Positions 50,501 through 64,000 of a stretch of 64,000 bases of DNA are shown piece after piece. Both the position numbers and the translations under genes were made by a program. The stretch is taken from positions 93,411,333-93,475,332 of the forward strand of contig JACSVZ010000004.1 of assembly GCA_014706295.1 (NCBI GenBank). Reading direction: 5' to 3'. The notes beneath the pieces were generated by a model. The model was not told the origin of the DNA. It saw nothing but the letters and a program-made list of their open reading frames with translations, and did not search any database. This DNA comes from Lycocorax pyrrhopterus obiensis. Lineage: Eukaryota; Chordata; Aves; Passeriformes; Paradisaeidae. The first letter of the stretch is position 1. The number at the start of each line of letters is the position of its first letter.

Positions 50501-51689
50501 TTCTCTCCTGCAATGAAATAGTCTTGGCACCTTAAAATAAAATTCAGCAGCTTTAAACATTCCCGGTGTCACCTACTATGCTTTAACATTGTATAATCAA
50601 CAGCTGAGTAATCAAATAAACAGAATCCAAGCATGCCAGAACTTAAACTTCACCCACCTGTGACTTCATTCCCCAGGCTGTGACTTTGCAAATTCTTTTC
50701 TGGGAAGTGAACTAAAGCGAATAGGGCTGGATCTGTAGTAAAGGGCACCTCTCTAGCATTACCATTTTTCACCAGAAACACCTACAGCTTCCCATTCCAC
50801 CTATAAAGGAAACTGCCTACACTGCGGAGGAAGAACCAAGAAATATTGGCCTGCCCTGATGTTAAATCATTATGGCTATGACAGGTGTTCCTACACATGA
50901 TGCATGCGCAGCTGCAAATAAGGTCACCGTGTTTTCTCCTTGGCAGTTAACACAACGTGCTGAACATCTCTGCTTCCTTTTTAAATTTACACTAGCCTCA
51001 CTCCCTTAAAAATTAGATGAAAAATTTGCAAAGTAATTAGATTTCTATGTCTAATTAGAGACGACTTAATTCACTACTGATATATTTCACCTTTCTGTCA
51101 GCTAGTTTAGCAATGACTTTCACATATTCAGAGTTTTCCATACTGCTGAGCTCCAAACTAATTTACAACCTTTGGATATTATTATGTGCTGTGACAATAA
51201 ATAACAGAATCCCCAGATTTCGCACTATGTTAGATCCAGGCTCCCCTTACAACAGCCACCTTTTCAGATAAAAATCAGAGCTGCTGGGCTCAGCACAGTC
51301 ATGGTGTAGGCACAAACCAGCTCCACGTCTGCAGACAGTCCTATATTTCTAACAGCACACAGGCTTCATCAACAGCCTTGCAGAGGTAACATCCTAACCT
51401 AAACATTGCAATTACCGTGAGAGCACAGAACAGTGGCAGTGTATACACACACGCATTTCTGTCACCAGTTAGAGCAGATCAGTGTGGCATTGATAAAAAT
51501 CAATGGCAATGAGCTTATTTAGAACAGACAGAGGCCTTGTCTTGAAGAGCCTACCTTTTTGCCAATTACACAGACTCATTTTAGCAAAGCAGTGCTGTAC
51601 TTTCTAAAAGAATCTCATTAGTACTGGCTTAGCATTAGCTTGGCTACATTTGGAAAATCATGATTCAATTAATTTGCTTATTGCAGTAG
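44540..51689. other. Intergenic DNA, no confirmed gene
   Basis: AT-rich. Holds an 88-codon open frame at 47377-47643 with a signal-peptide-like start (see findings), a partly duplicated AATTGTTTA-x-TATATA-x-AAG at about 45928-45962, and paired TAATTAGA sites at about 51030-51060. No exon could be supported. Confidence 0.5.
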
Positions 51690-51990
51690 TATACCCTGGC
51701 AAAGACAGGATTCACTAAGAACTACTTTTGAAGACAGCTTAGTGAGAGTGTGCTGATAAAAAATATTATTTAAATAATCTCACTACAAGACAGCATCTCT
51801 CATCATGGATGCTGGCCAAGTGCTTCCAATATTTTGTGAGTTAGTGCAGCCAGAGGCAAAAACAAACCCAACAGTCACCAGGAGGATTTGTGGGGCTTCC
51901 CCTGGTAGCTTCCCATCCAAGTACGATGCATGCTTTCTGAGATCTGATACCAAATGTGGCAGGGCTGCTGCTAAGAGGGTCACCATGGGA
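51690..51990 (-). repeat. 5S rRNA-headed SINE, AmnSINE1-like
   Basis: On the minus strand a head over about 51990-51894 resembles 5S rRNA. ATCAGATCTCAGAAAGC (51948-51932) corresponds to the 5S text around GATCTCGGAAGC, and GTACTTGGATGGGA (51924-51911) is identical to 14 bases of the 5S internal control region. A piece between them is deleted. Downstream, GGTGACTG (near 51870) and TGCTGTCTTGTAGTGAGAT (near 51796-51778) resemble the body and the start of the Deu core of SINE3-type elements such as AmnSINE1. It cannot be a functional 5S gene because the promoter is gapped. The left boundary is a guess. Confidence 0.55.
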
Positions 51991-54900
51991 TTATTTTAAT
52001 GTTCACTGAAATGGAAGCAATTTATTACATACTGCAGTAGCATCGCTTTCGTTCAAATTATAAGAGGCTGCAAGCAGCCTTTTAAATCTGCTCTGCTTTT
52101 CCCTCTGGTCCCAGCTTACCTTCCAGCTTCTTGGAAGGATGATGCTCTGCAAAGCAGGCTTTGGAGGTTATACTAAGAACAGAGCATTCAGTAAGTACTC
52201 TGTTGACCTCCCAGAGCATGCAGGGCTAGAAACATACATCTGCATGCCTAAATTCAGTTTCCCCAATGGCCTAAGAAAGGGATGCATCTGTGGAACAAGT
52301 TTTGCACTTACTTGAATATTATCATAAAACATTTACATGATTTAATTAGATTATGTAAATGCTTTACTCCAATTTGAAGCTTTGAAAATCATAATGTCAT
52401 GCTCTAAATTATGCAAATATTGAAAATGCTTTTCACAGCAGCAGAAGCAAAGACACAAGTGAGACAGTCCTGCCACATGCCGTTCTGCTGTTCTCTATTC
52501 ACCGAAGACCACACAGAATGCAGTACTGTAATCCTGACTTTTTCTATTAACATTTTTTGCACAGGATGTAGTTATTTCGTGGCCTCATTTTATGCTAAGC
52601 CCCAAATCCAAATTTGATTTGGAAAACGTTCTGTGGTTTACATCCACATCCTGACTAAGCAGCAGATTTTTAACAATATCCTGCCCCCTCCTCTGACACA
52701 ACATGCACTTCATGGTAAGGAGATACCAGCAAGGAGATGCAGTAAGAGTTATTCATTGAAACATCTTCCTAAGTGCTGAGCAGTGAAAAAGGGAAGCAGG
52801 TAAAACCTCGGCAAATGTTTTTCTCTTAAGTTAACTTACTTCTGCTGTACTCCTGGATAGAATAGTGCTGCCACAATAAAGCACATGTCACTAAGAGATC
52901 CTGCACCTCACAGGACATTCTTTAGACAGAACAGGACTTTATGTGATCTACAGAAGTAAGTTACAACAGGTAGGGATGGTACCAAACTAGTTGGAGACAA
53001 AAGGAACAATCATGTGAGTCAAAAGAACCATGAATGAATTGCAGGAATTAACACATACACCAAAGTTGGGTAGCTGAATTTTACCAGGACTTTGTTATTC
53101 AAAAAATTGCTTTGCTACTGTTTTCCAATGCAAACTGAGTGCACCAGCTTCTTCAATACAGCAGCTCAGTGTATCTGAAACACTGAAGTCTGATGTTGAC
53201 AGATTTCAATTGCCAAAACAGACCCTAAAGCATGTACTACTCTAGGGTCACAAATCTTTCTATATGATCAGAATACCTCACCTCCAACTCCTACTGGTTC
53301 CCCAATATTTGGACACCCCCCTCCCCAAAACTGATGATCATGTCCAGAATTTTAAAAAAAAAGAAATTAAGTTTATGAAAAACCCAAAAATGTTTAAATT
53401 CTAAGGCAAGGGAACTTTGAGAATAACATGTCAGAGAGAGATTTCTTCCCGTTCAAGTACGGCTTTTTCTCACCACACTGTTAAAGGACCTACCCTAGAG
53501 CTCTTCAGCCATGGGTGACCAGAGAGTAGTTGATGTGCAGGCCAGGTTATGTCACATGGCCATTGGTATATCCATGCTGATACAAACCATCTAGGGTAAC
53601 ACCTGTATCTAGCAGCAGCCTACATTCCTGGCTAACCATAGAATAAACCTGTCCATTTTTATCTTACACTGATTATGACTCTTGGGAAAGCTGCTCCCTC
53701 AGGAATCTGTCACCTCTGGCATGCTGCCTGGCTTTGGTTATGACTTCTGAGAAAGCTGACGGGTTGTTAGAAAAGGCAGTATGAAAGTCTGTGGGGAAAA
53801 GCCACACAAGACAAACATGAAACTGAGGACAGAGGTAATCCTGTTTGTAGTGGGAAACATTAGCAACTGCAGGGTTCAACAGGGAAAAGACACCAAAATG
53901 CAAAGGTCAAAAATCCTAATGGGACAAACAGAGCTGGAAGATGGCCACTCTACAACTCTGTTCCAAGCAGCAGAGAGGACAACACCTTCCTAGCAAGGAA
54001 AATTCACTTCAGGTGTATTCCAGACATGAGGAATAAACTAGTGCTAGACCCAGTAGCCTGTTAGATTTTTGGCTGAGACAGGCACAAGCCACTGCCTTTT
54101 CCCACATACCCTGCCAGCAGCTCTCAGATTATCATCAATATCTTGTCCATGACAACAAGAAAATACTTGTCTGCAACCCACTTCACCTATTCCCTTGCTC
54201 TGCTTGCTAGGCTTGCCCATTCTCTGCTGACCTCAGCCAGTCATCACAACACTGCCCACCTTCTGGTTTTACAGTGCCCTTTATATTCAATACTCTTTCT
54301 AGGACAATCCACCTAAAAGGCCATTTTTTTCACCTATATGGGAAAGTTACAACACACAAATAATAAACTTGTAGGGACAAATTTATTTCTGAAAGTTTCA
54401 TGAAGCACTTTTCAGGGATGCACGAGTGCTCTCTTCACTGTAAGGATAAAATTGATGCTCATCACTACTCCAGAAAAATTCACAAAACCCAGAAGTGAAA
54501 CATTTCATAAAAATGAAAGTCATTTTTTAAAAACAAGTGTAAAGAACAACACCCTCTCAACTGAATAGTAAAGTGGTTTTCAAACACTAAGTAGTAAAAC
54601 TCTCACTACCCTTCCCAGCAGAAATTATCCCACAATGCATAAACCAGACCTGACTCAACCTCTGTCATGGGCAATACCAGAAGAGCTCTAGGTACTTATT
54701 CTTCAGTTCTGACAGGTCTTAAGTCAGGTCATAAGGCTGTCATACAGGCCTGGCAGCAGAATTAAGCTGCTCTTATTCCAGGTTCAACAATGTCTTTCCT
54801 GTGACAGGAATCCTTGAAATGAAACTCCCTATCCAAAATTGCACCCTCCTGTGGTTATCACACAAAATAAATGGAGCACAGCTGACTGAAATTATTCTGA

Positions 54901-57900
54901 TTCAATTATTTCAACTAACCATATTTATCAGCCTCCTAAACTCATAAATCATAGCAATCTCTGTTGGGAAATTCAAAATTGATGTGGCCCCGCCTGAATC
55001 AGAGAAGGCGGTAGGCATCTGACAGCCTTGAGGAGCAGCCTTGTGTGAGCTGATTGAAATTTCTAGCAGTATTAATCTTAATAACCTCAGGTAGCTTCCT
55101 CCCCACAGCCTATGTCTTTCTGCGCAAGCAGCGAGGGAGGGAGCACTGCAGCAATTACTCCCTCGTTCTCTCCAGCTGACTCTGTTTTCTGATGAATATG
55201 AACACGTCAGTCATGCTCAGCCTTCATCCCTTCTCAGCCCTCAGCAATGACCAGTCCAAAACCTGCAGAATTTAAATTGTGATTTGAGCCTTGAGGTGTA
55301 GGACACAGAAATAGAAACCAGACTACCTCTCAATAAAGCAGCATGAAGACTTAAAAACAAAAGCTTTTTCCTCTGCCTTACGAGAAGCGCCTGTGAACTG
55401 CAATAGAAAAAATGGAGAGCATTTTTCTTAGTCATTCAAAAAACAGATGGAAGATATTCAAGTTGTATTAATGCCGAAAAGACATGATTAAAACACTGAC
55501 CAGAAAAATGCATCCATCTAGGAAAGTGATTTCAAGTAACTGTCCCTCACAACTGACAGGATGGTCAGAAGTTGTTGAAGTTCACTGGTGTTTGCTTTGT
55601 GATGGATTAAACAGCTACCATTGTGATGAATGTGAAATGATGATGTTCCATTTGTGCCTTTCCTAGCAGACATTCCAATATTAATATGCACCAGATTTCT
55701 TCCACATTACCCAGACTGACTTCTAGAAAAAAAAAAGCAACATCAAAGCATCTATGGCTCTATCCACCTACCAGCTCTTATTGGCAGACATGTATCCACT
55801 CAAGCCTAACTCTTTCGTACTTGAAAATAAATGTGCAATGCAGCCATTCTAATGATGATAAAGAAACATTCTTAAGAAGATGCTTACCTGTTTATGCATA
55901 TCATTATCCTGAATAGCATAATCCTTTGTTTGGAAGCAGCTTTGATGTAACTTCTCAAAATACTATATGTGTATATTGAGACATGGGTGGAAGTCCTCAA
56001 GTTTTACCCCACAAACTGCATGCAGTAAAACAGATCATTCCTATTCACAACCTTTGCAAATTCAAGTTCCAGGCATTCTCCCCACCCACTACTTTCCAGG
56101 CAGAGTCAAAATTGGTTCATTACTTGCCTTAGCAGAAACTCTTTCCAATGATGAAAAACTAACACTTGCAGGGTTTTTTTTCCTTCAAGTGTGTTTGAAG
56201 ACAAGTTCAATTTACCATTATATACTATGTTTCACCTATCCTCCTTGGAAAACAGAGTGGTGTAAGGGAAATCATATAAGCTGTCAGGCTAGAATTCTGG
56301 CTCTTCTCTGTAACAAAATGCATAATCCCTGCTTTGTTGCATGAATGTGATCTCTTAAGTTCTGATATTTGCCAGTATTTTGACTGGTATTTATAAGGAA
56401 AAACCCTCTGTTAAAAACAAACAAATTAAACATTGATAATTTGGCTAAAATTTCCTCATTTTGAAACACATTTCCTTATCCAACTCTGTGCACTGCTGTT
56501 CCACACAGCTCAAATATCAATACCATTTCTACTATCTGCCAGTCTTTCTTGTCTTCTCAGTCCTCTACAAATTTTTAGAAGCTGGCAGTGGCTCAGTGAG
56601 TTTGTCTGCCAAGTCTATTGCCACCCCAGGATTCAGCTCATCTAGACTTGCCGATTAGTATGTGGCATCTTTGGGTTTTCCAAGGTTTTCCATATTCTCC
56701 TCAATTGATTCTGTTTAGGAGCTTTTCCACAGTCCCTCCTGCCAAAATCCTGAACTCAGCGCAGCATCAGAATAAATGGACAATTTGCTGAGAAGGTACA
56801 TTAGAGGGTCTTCCCTGCTCAGCCCAGCTGCTTGGCAGCTGTGCTTTAGCTCCAGGGCAATGGCAACCATTTGCCAAGCATCTTCACACTGGGAGCTTGA
56901 CTCCTGGATTTAGTAAGACTCATTCATCTCTTTCTCCCCAAAGCTATCTTTTGTGCTGGAGCACTAGGACTCCCTTATGAAGTTGGAGCTGCCATAGCAC
57001 CAAAAACTGTAGCATCAAACAAGTTTTCTCAAGAATAGCTCAGAATTCTTTTGCTGTAAAGGTAAGTTAGTGTGGAAGGAAGAGTGGGCCTCAGATACTT
57101 TATTAATCACCTCTAATATCTTGATATGTTCTGACTATGGCACTCCCTTGAAGTCATTAACAGGGGGATAAACTGTGTCTGTCATAAACAGGTATTTCTG
57201 CAGATTTAACTAGTGTGACTCAAGATTAACAGCCCACCTGAAATTTTCTTCTTGCCTCTCGGGTTACTGCTGGCTTGGGTTAATTACCCCATCTGATAAT
57301 TTTGCACAGAAAGGGAAAGAATAATGAACAGCTAAAAATCCCACACCCCTAGAATGTACATGTTCGGACTAATAACTCATGGATCAGTAACTAACGTCCA
57401 TGAACCATCTTCAACATCAGAACTAAAATGCTGCAACATAAATGGCAATTCTCTAACACTTAAATCAGTTAACACAGGAAGATTAACATGGTAGAAATTT
57501 AAGGACCTTTAATATCATGGCCAAAACAAGCAAATAATATTGTTGGGGTTTTTCTACTCCTTACCCCTGTATCCTTTTCTTCACTTACTGCCAATTTCTT
57601 TCATCTTTCCTATTTCTCTTTTCCAAGTGCTCCAAATTTCCCTGATTTGTCCCTTTCAATTCACTTTTCATTCTGTATTTGTCAGTCTTCCTTTTCACTT
57701 TTTCTTCTCCTGTGTCTTTTACTCCAAACCTGTTTATGTCATTTTCTTCTCACTTTGCTAGATTCTCACTGACCAAAGCGGCAGGTGGAACGAGCAGAAG
57801 CAATGTGCAAATTGTTCTGGGAAGTATCCACGGCTTCACACCTTGCAGCTCCCTTTATGGGAAGGCCAGGCTTCACGAAAAACTGATTTGCAGTTTTCTT

Positions 57901-59904
57901 GCAGTCACTTCACATGCTATTCCAGAAATCATAGGCTTTCTGCTGCTTCAGAACAACATTTGTATCACAGGCATCACAAGAATTTTAAGCACTTTATTCA
58001 TATCCTCTAGAAAAAGAAAAAATACCCTGGACATTCTCTGTGAAGCCAAATGGAAGCTCTATAGTACTACAAACTTGCATCCAAATGCTGATCTTAATGA
58101 TGATTACCTACTTTTCACTGCTCCAATTAAATCAGAAGCATGTAAGATACCACATGGTGTCTTACCATATCAGACTACAGTCAGATGACACTGTTGAAGT
58201 CCATCTTACATCAGCTGCAGAATTTCGGTCTCAAATACTGCCAGAGGTACCAGGCTGAAAGATTAAGAAATTCCAAGTGCAGAGGCAAATCCAGAATTAA
58301 TGCTTTCTGTTCTCTGTTGGAAAATTCTGTGTTCTGGAATCTTAAGTCTTTACAAAGCACTGTTTTAAACTAATTTTAGTGCTGCACATAATCCAGATCA
58401 TACAGCTTCTTTTTTTTCCACTCAACTTCAAGAATTGAACAGGTACAGGGTAAGGACTACAGGCCTAGAGCAAACACCCAGTCTACCTAAGCCATCCAAT
58501 ATATGTTCTTCATTCATTCTGATGTTGACAAACTATTCATTAACTTCATGGGCTTCAGGATAGATCAAGCTAATTTCAGCACTAACACCACAGGAAAAGT
58601 CCAGGTCAGTACCAAGAGGTTTTGCTTTTTGGTGCTTGGTGGTGGGTTGGGTTTTTGGTCTTTTCTTTAATATTAAGTTAGCACCATTTTAGCTCAAGTT
58701 AAACAGATTGTTATTTCAAGCTTCTCATGAAATTGACAAGATTTGTATTGACTTCAATCAGTTTCACTTAGATCATGCTCAAAACCTTTACAAAATACTA
58801 TAAATTCCTTTCTTCTTCAATAATTCACTTTCTGTGGAGTAAAAATACCACATAACAAGCATTTTTGTAGCTCCATACCAGAGACATATTAATATATAAT
58901 TGGGAAAAGAAAAAGATTTTCAGCACCAAACCTAGACAGAAACAAATTTTTAGACAGCAAGGCTGACAATATGACATTTTAAAGGAATACTATAACTCTC
59001 TCAAAATCAAAACCTACTAAAGTTTCTTACCTGGACACAACCTGCAAAGATAAAAAAATCATTTAAGAGGTGTTTGAAAACAGAACAATTTTGTGCTTAC
59101 CAATGCTGCTATATGACTGTATAAACAGAATTCTCTGAGACACTGAAAACCACCCAGAGCTGTGAGGTCAGACCATGATCTGAACTTCCAAAGCTGTGAT
59201 GGACTCCTTGCTGTACAGAAATCTGCTTGCCTTTGCAGTCTTATTGCCAAGGAGTATTTTGCAACAATATTGTTTCCAAACAGAATACTAGGATTTTTGT
59301 TAGAAATTTACCTGAGACATGAGAGTTTTTTGAAATCCCCAAAAACACAGCTCACAACAAAAGTAAACATGCAGAGAGAAACATGCAAAGAAAAACGCAG
59401 GAGCAATGTGCTGTCTTAGCTCCAGACACAAAACTTTAGAGACTAAGTTATTATTTTAAATTTCCATTTCTTACCTTTTCTGGTAAATAGCACATGTCCA
59501 GGGAGGTAATTAAAGAGACTGGACAATCACATGGGGATTCTCTGCCAGTACTCTTTGTAGTGTCCACCAATTGATGGGTCAAAAGGGTATTTCTAAGCCG
59601 AGATGCTGACTTTATATTTAGCAACCTTTAATGGATTCACCTTTCAAGTACTGTTTCAGTTACTTTCAAGTCATGTAAACTTTAACATTAATGAGATTTT
59701 TTTTCTTTGTGCAGTTTTGGTTTTTTTTTTCTGGGGGAAGGGATTGTTAAAGGGGAGTGCCATAGCTCACCTTCATGCCTGCGAAGACCACTTTATTTCA
59801 TATGCTTGGAGCCACCATACGCAGATCATATTCAATAACCTCTAGTTCTGGTATCAGGAGAGACAGTGAACAATCACTTCATATTTATCCTCTCCCTCTG
59901 CCAC
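51991..59904. other. Intergenic DNA with candidate conserved elements
   Basis: No gene seen. A POU/homeodomain-site cluster lies at 52290-52440 and a GC-richer block at 54960-55260 (see findings). A pyrimidine-rich tract runs over about 57540-57770. Confidence 0.5.
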
Positions 59905-60715
59905 TCGTGATTTGATGGACTTCTATCATTCCATCTCAACCATTTGCCTTTCAGTCTATTTAGTTATCCTCATACCGGTGTTGCATGCTATTCATCATTC
60001 CTGTCACTCTCCTCTAAAATCTTTCTGCTTTACTACATTGGGCTGGAGATGGAAGAAACCACAGCTACAGACAGTATTAAGGATGCACATACACCAGTGA
60101 TTTATAAATATATATTATTTGGGGGGATTAACAATGTTTTATTTTCTTTACTTGCTTTCTAGTAATTCCTAATGTTTTAATTAAAATTTTAATCTCTGTT
60201 AAGATGATGTCTTTAAAGATCTATAAAACCCCCAAGATCTTACTTCCAAGTAATAGCCATATTGGTGCTCCACAGTATGTAAAATAACTGCTTTCTCCCA
60301 TATTAGTTACTTAACATTTCCTGCACTGAATTTCATCTACCATTTTATCACGCATGAGATAAGGTCCTTTCATAATTCTTCGGTCATCTTTGCTACTCTG
60401 AACAGTCTCTGCAAACTTTGCCATATTTTTCTGCAGCCCTTTTTCCAAAAGGTCACGAGTATACTGTGAAGCACATGCCTAAGCACAGATCCTTGTGGAC
60501 TTCACTGGTAATTTATTTTCTTGCCACTAAATGTGACAATTTATTCTTGCTTCCTATTTCCTTTTAATCACTTATTTAACCATCTTAGAACCCTTCCTTT
60601 CATGCTACAGCAGCTTGCTTGCTCCAACAGCCTGAGAGGAAACCTTGTCAAACGCCTTCCCTTTCGGAAGGTCATTTCCATATTGCTGCCAGTGCTGTAC
60701 ATGTAGCCCAGATCC
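59905..60715 (-). repeat. Long ancient CR1 LINE ORF2 copy, antisense
   Basis: Read on the minus strand, landmarks of CR1 ORF2 appear in order: KAFDKV (about 60635-60655), PQGSVL (about 60490), a decayed adenosine-binding and linker region, then EEL-x-KDL and KW-x-MKFSAGN-x-K (about 60310-60390). 3'-ward text continues to about 59905. Stops and indels are frequent. The divergence suggests an insertion older than most bird CR1s, possibly from early amniotes. Confidence 0.75.
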
Positions 60716-63062
60716 CACTTTACAGACAGCCAAAAATGATTAAAATTTGACCCTTCCTGCTCTCCTGACTCTACTGTAATGCATTTTCATTCAAATTTGA
60801 CCTGCAAGTCCCTTCCTTTCCAGTGCTAATCCACTCTCTTCTCCCCTATTGAGTGATACATGCATTTAACAAGACTAAAACAAAAGAAAACATTTCTTGA
60901 TATTACTTGTTTACAGAGCTTTCCAGTTCATATAAGCTTACAATATTAAAGGAAATACAGCCACATAAAAATTAGTCTGAAATCTATCCTGCATTTATTA
61001 CATGTTAAAAATCAAGTCAAATCCCACACACTCTTAGGCAATTTCCCCATCACCTTCACCCTGCTAGCCATATACACTGCCAGACAAAGTTTCATTAGAT
61101 GTTTACTGCTAATGTGAAGAAAGTTTTAAGGAGCTCTGCTGCATACCAAAGATATACTGCAGAGGTTTTTCCATTTTTTTCCCAGAGGAGTGGGGAGGGT
61201 GGTGCACAGGCGGGACAGACATGATACCCAACAAGATTTTGTGTCTGAAGATGAAAAGCTCCACATATAAAGCAGAAGCCCAACCAAGGATTTTGACGTT
61301 CAGACAACTGAAGCATTACTGATTTGAAAATGCAGTTTTTCTTACAGTATACAGGTGAATAGCTCATGCCTAATTACAGACTGAAACAATTTGAAATAGC
61401 ACAAGTTTAAAATATAAACGTCAAAAATCAGATATCAGAATTTCCAACGAAGCATTCATTCTGGATCATTAACACAAATGCAAACATTAGTAGGGATGAT
61501 TTAATTGGATTACTTCACTCCTATGAACTTTTCCAAATAAGCTCTTTAAGAAAGCCAGAAATGGAATTCAACTGCCATCTTTTCTTTTGCATTTTGGCCT
61601 ATAGCAGTCCTTCACGCTCTCCAAACGTGATCTCACTGAAGCAGCTGTGTGTACACAACAAATCACATTTGGACATGTTTCGATCCAAGAGTGGGTAAGG
61701 ACAAACAGAGGTGAGCAGCAGGCTGTCCCTCAGCACTAACATGAACAGTTGCCATAGCAACAGAAGGCATCACTGGAAGAGGTTGGTATTGATCTTTCCA
61801 TCCCATCTTCGTTGCCATTTCTTCATAGTGGTCTACACAATGCTACCACAACCAACACCATCACATGTACCCAAGTTCTGAAGTAAAAGGGAAATAATAA
61901 TAATGTTGAAAAGGTAGCAGGGAATAATTAGCCTGGGTACACAAAGAGCAAACAGCGAATCTTCATCTTAGTGCAAGCTACGCCAGGGGAAGACAGGATG
62001 TCGAGTATGTACAGGAATGTTTCACCATGCCTTCCACCTACGTTTGAAATTTCCTGCGCATTCTCCTACAGCACAGCATCTGCCTGTTCTCAGCATTTGT
62101 AACAACACAGTAACCAATGTTTAGGTCACCTATTGCAAAAAGTAGGATATAGCAAAGGGTATTTTGTGCTTAGTTGCAAGCCTTTTACATTGTGCCAGCA
62201 TACTGCAGATTGGCACGGAGCCAGAAGGGTAAGAAAGTCTAAGTAGACAAATATTAAAGAGATTTTTCAGGTTAACAGTGGCATAGCTCCAGAGTCCCTC
62301 ACAGCACAACTTAACCTACAAATATGGGATAACACATTACGTGAGTATTTCAGAGATTCTGGTAAAGACTAATATTGTTTCCAGTAACAATACATAGCTG
62401 AGAACTGCATTTAGTTCATAAATTGCAGGATGTTACTTTGTTGATTCTACCATAAGGCTCAAATGAAAAATATATTTTGAAGGTTCCACTTTCACAAAAA
62501 ACATTTCTTCTGAAGACATGCAAAAACATGAGAAAAAGTATTTAAAATGTTTGACACTATTAAGAAAGCCTTTTAAGATCACTCCCAAGTGTATTTGTGG
62601 CCAGAACAGTTAGCAGAATGTGGCCCTAGCTAAGAGCAGAAGGCTGCTTATACAAGAAATATAAAATATTATTCTTGATAAGAATAACTTCTCCTACATG
62701 CACCCTACATTGTCCCAGTTTTCTATCTGCATAACAGCATTTCTGTAATTCATTATATTTGCATAAAGCTGATGTAATAAAGCAATAATATGGAAAGTAC
62801 CCACTATCTCCAGAAACTTTACAGTTCACAAAGTGATTAGTCCCTCAAAAAAAATATCATCTAGGTAGCACAGCCTTCAGAAAATGCATCATAGCTTCTC
62901 CAGGCAAATACAAAAGAAAAAATACAAGTCTACATCAGTACAGATATTCTTAACAAAATTTTAACATTTATACTTAAAAAAAAGAGATCCTGAAAAAAAC
63001 CCCTTAACAATACCTACCAGTTGTGTACCTCAAGATAACAACTCCAGCATAATCCAAACAAA
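60716..63062. other. EIPR1 3' UTR and downstream flank
   Basis: The stretch just below 63063 must hold the EIPR1 3' UTR on the minus strand. No clear polyadenylation site can be fixed: a TATAAA variant lies at 62967-62972 and the first canonical AATAAA on the minus strand that I noted is at 60994-60999. Otherwise AT-rich with no gene. Confidence 0.5.

Positions 63063-64000
<938 letters not shown>

Noticed and set aside
51894..51990. A functional 5S rRNA gene
   Set aside because: The internal promoter is gapped and both 5S ends are absent; a SINE head is a better fit.
55484..55666. Frame with two CX2C pairs resembling a zinc finger
   Set aside because: Spacing and flanks match no zinc-finger class I know; the frame is short with no supporting exon signals.
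57540..58188. Overlapping hydrophobic frames with Phe, Leu and Ser runs
   Set aside because: They arise from a pyrimidine-rich tract; no membrane protein family is recognised.

Overview
The window looks like bird nuclear DNA, probably from a passerine. It is AT-rich, non-coding over most of its length, and scattered with CR1 LINE fragments and avian-type endogenous retrovirus LTRs. The only host coding sequence I can identify is the terminal exon of EIPR1 (TSSC1, a WD-repeat protein), on the minus strand at 63063-63237. In other vertebrates the DNA 3' of EIPR1 leads into a long gene-poor interval toward MYT1L, so bases 6000-63000 are best read as part of that intergenic desert. This placement is inferred from one exon.

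Bases 1-5999 hold the 5' part of a minus-strand class II (beta-like) endogenous retrovirus. Reading leftwards there is a 5' LTR (about 5660-5999), a leader with a candidate splice donor, gag (matrix start at 5158, proline-rich linker, capsid with major homology region, one CCHC zinc knuckle), pro (dUTPase-like segment then an aspartic protease with DTG) and pol (reverse transcriptase with YMDD, RNase H, start of integrase). The copy runs off the left edge. It is broken by a gag nonsense codon, a 17-bp tandem duplication in the linker and about five frame changes in pol, so it is a pseudogene. A GGGAAAC heptamer in the gag frame marks the likely ancestral gag-pro frameshift site.

Bases 6000-63000 contain no supportable protein gene. 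They contain three isolated LTRs (8613-9707 minus; 21443-22104 plus, with a perfect TCTGG target duplication; 44231-44539 plus), about ten CR1 fragments of different ages (two at 38.7-39.6 kb and 59.9-60.7 kb retain ORF2 reverse transcriptase traces), a 5S-rRNA-headed SINE resembling AmnSINE1 at about 51.7-52.0 kb, a CA microsatellite, and AT-rich stretches dense in homeodomain or POU-like sites that could be conserved non-coding elements.

Bases 63238-64000 are the 3' end of the last EIPR1 intron. I found no tRNA, rRNA gene, CRISPR or new multi-gene system. The items most worth checking are the 5S-derived SINE, the gag-pro frameshift signal with the clustered pol frame changes, and the candidate regulatory clusters.
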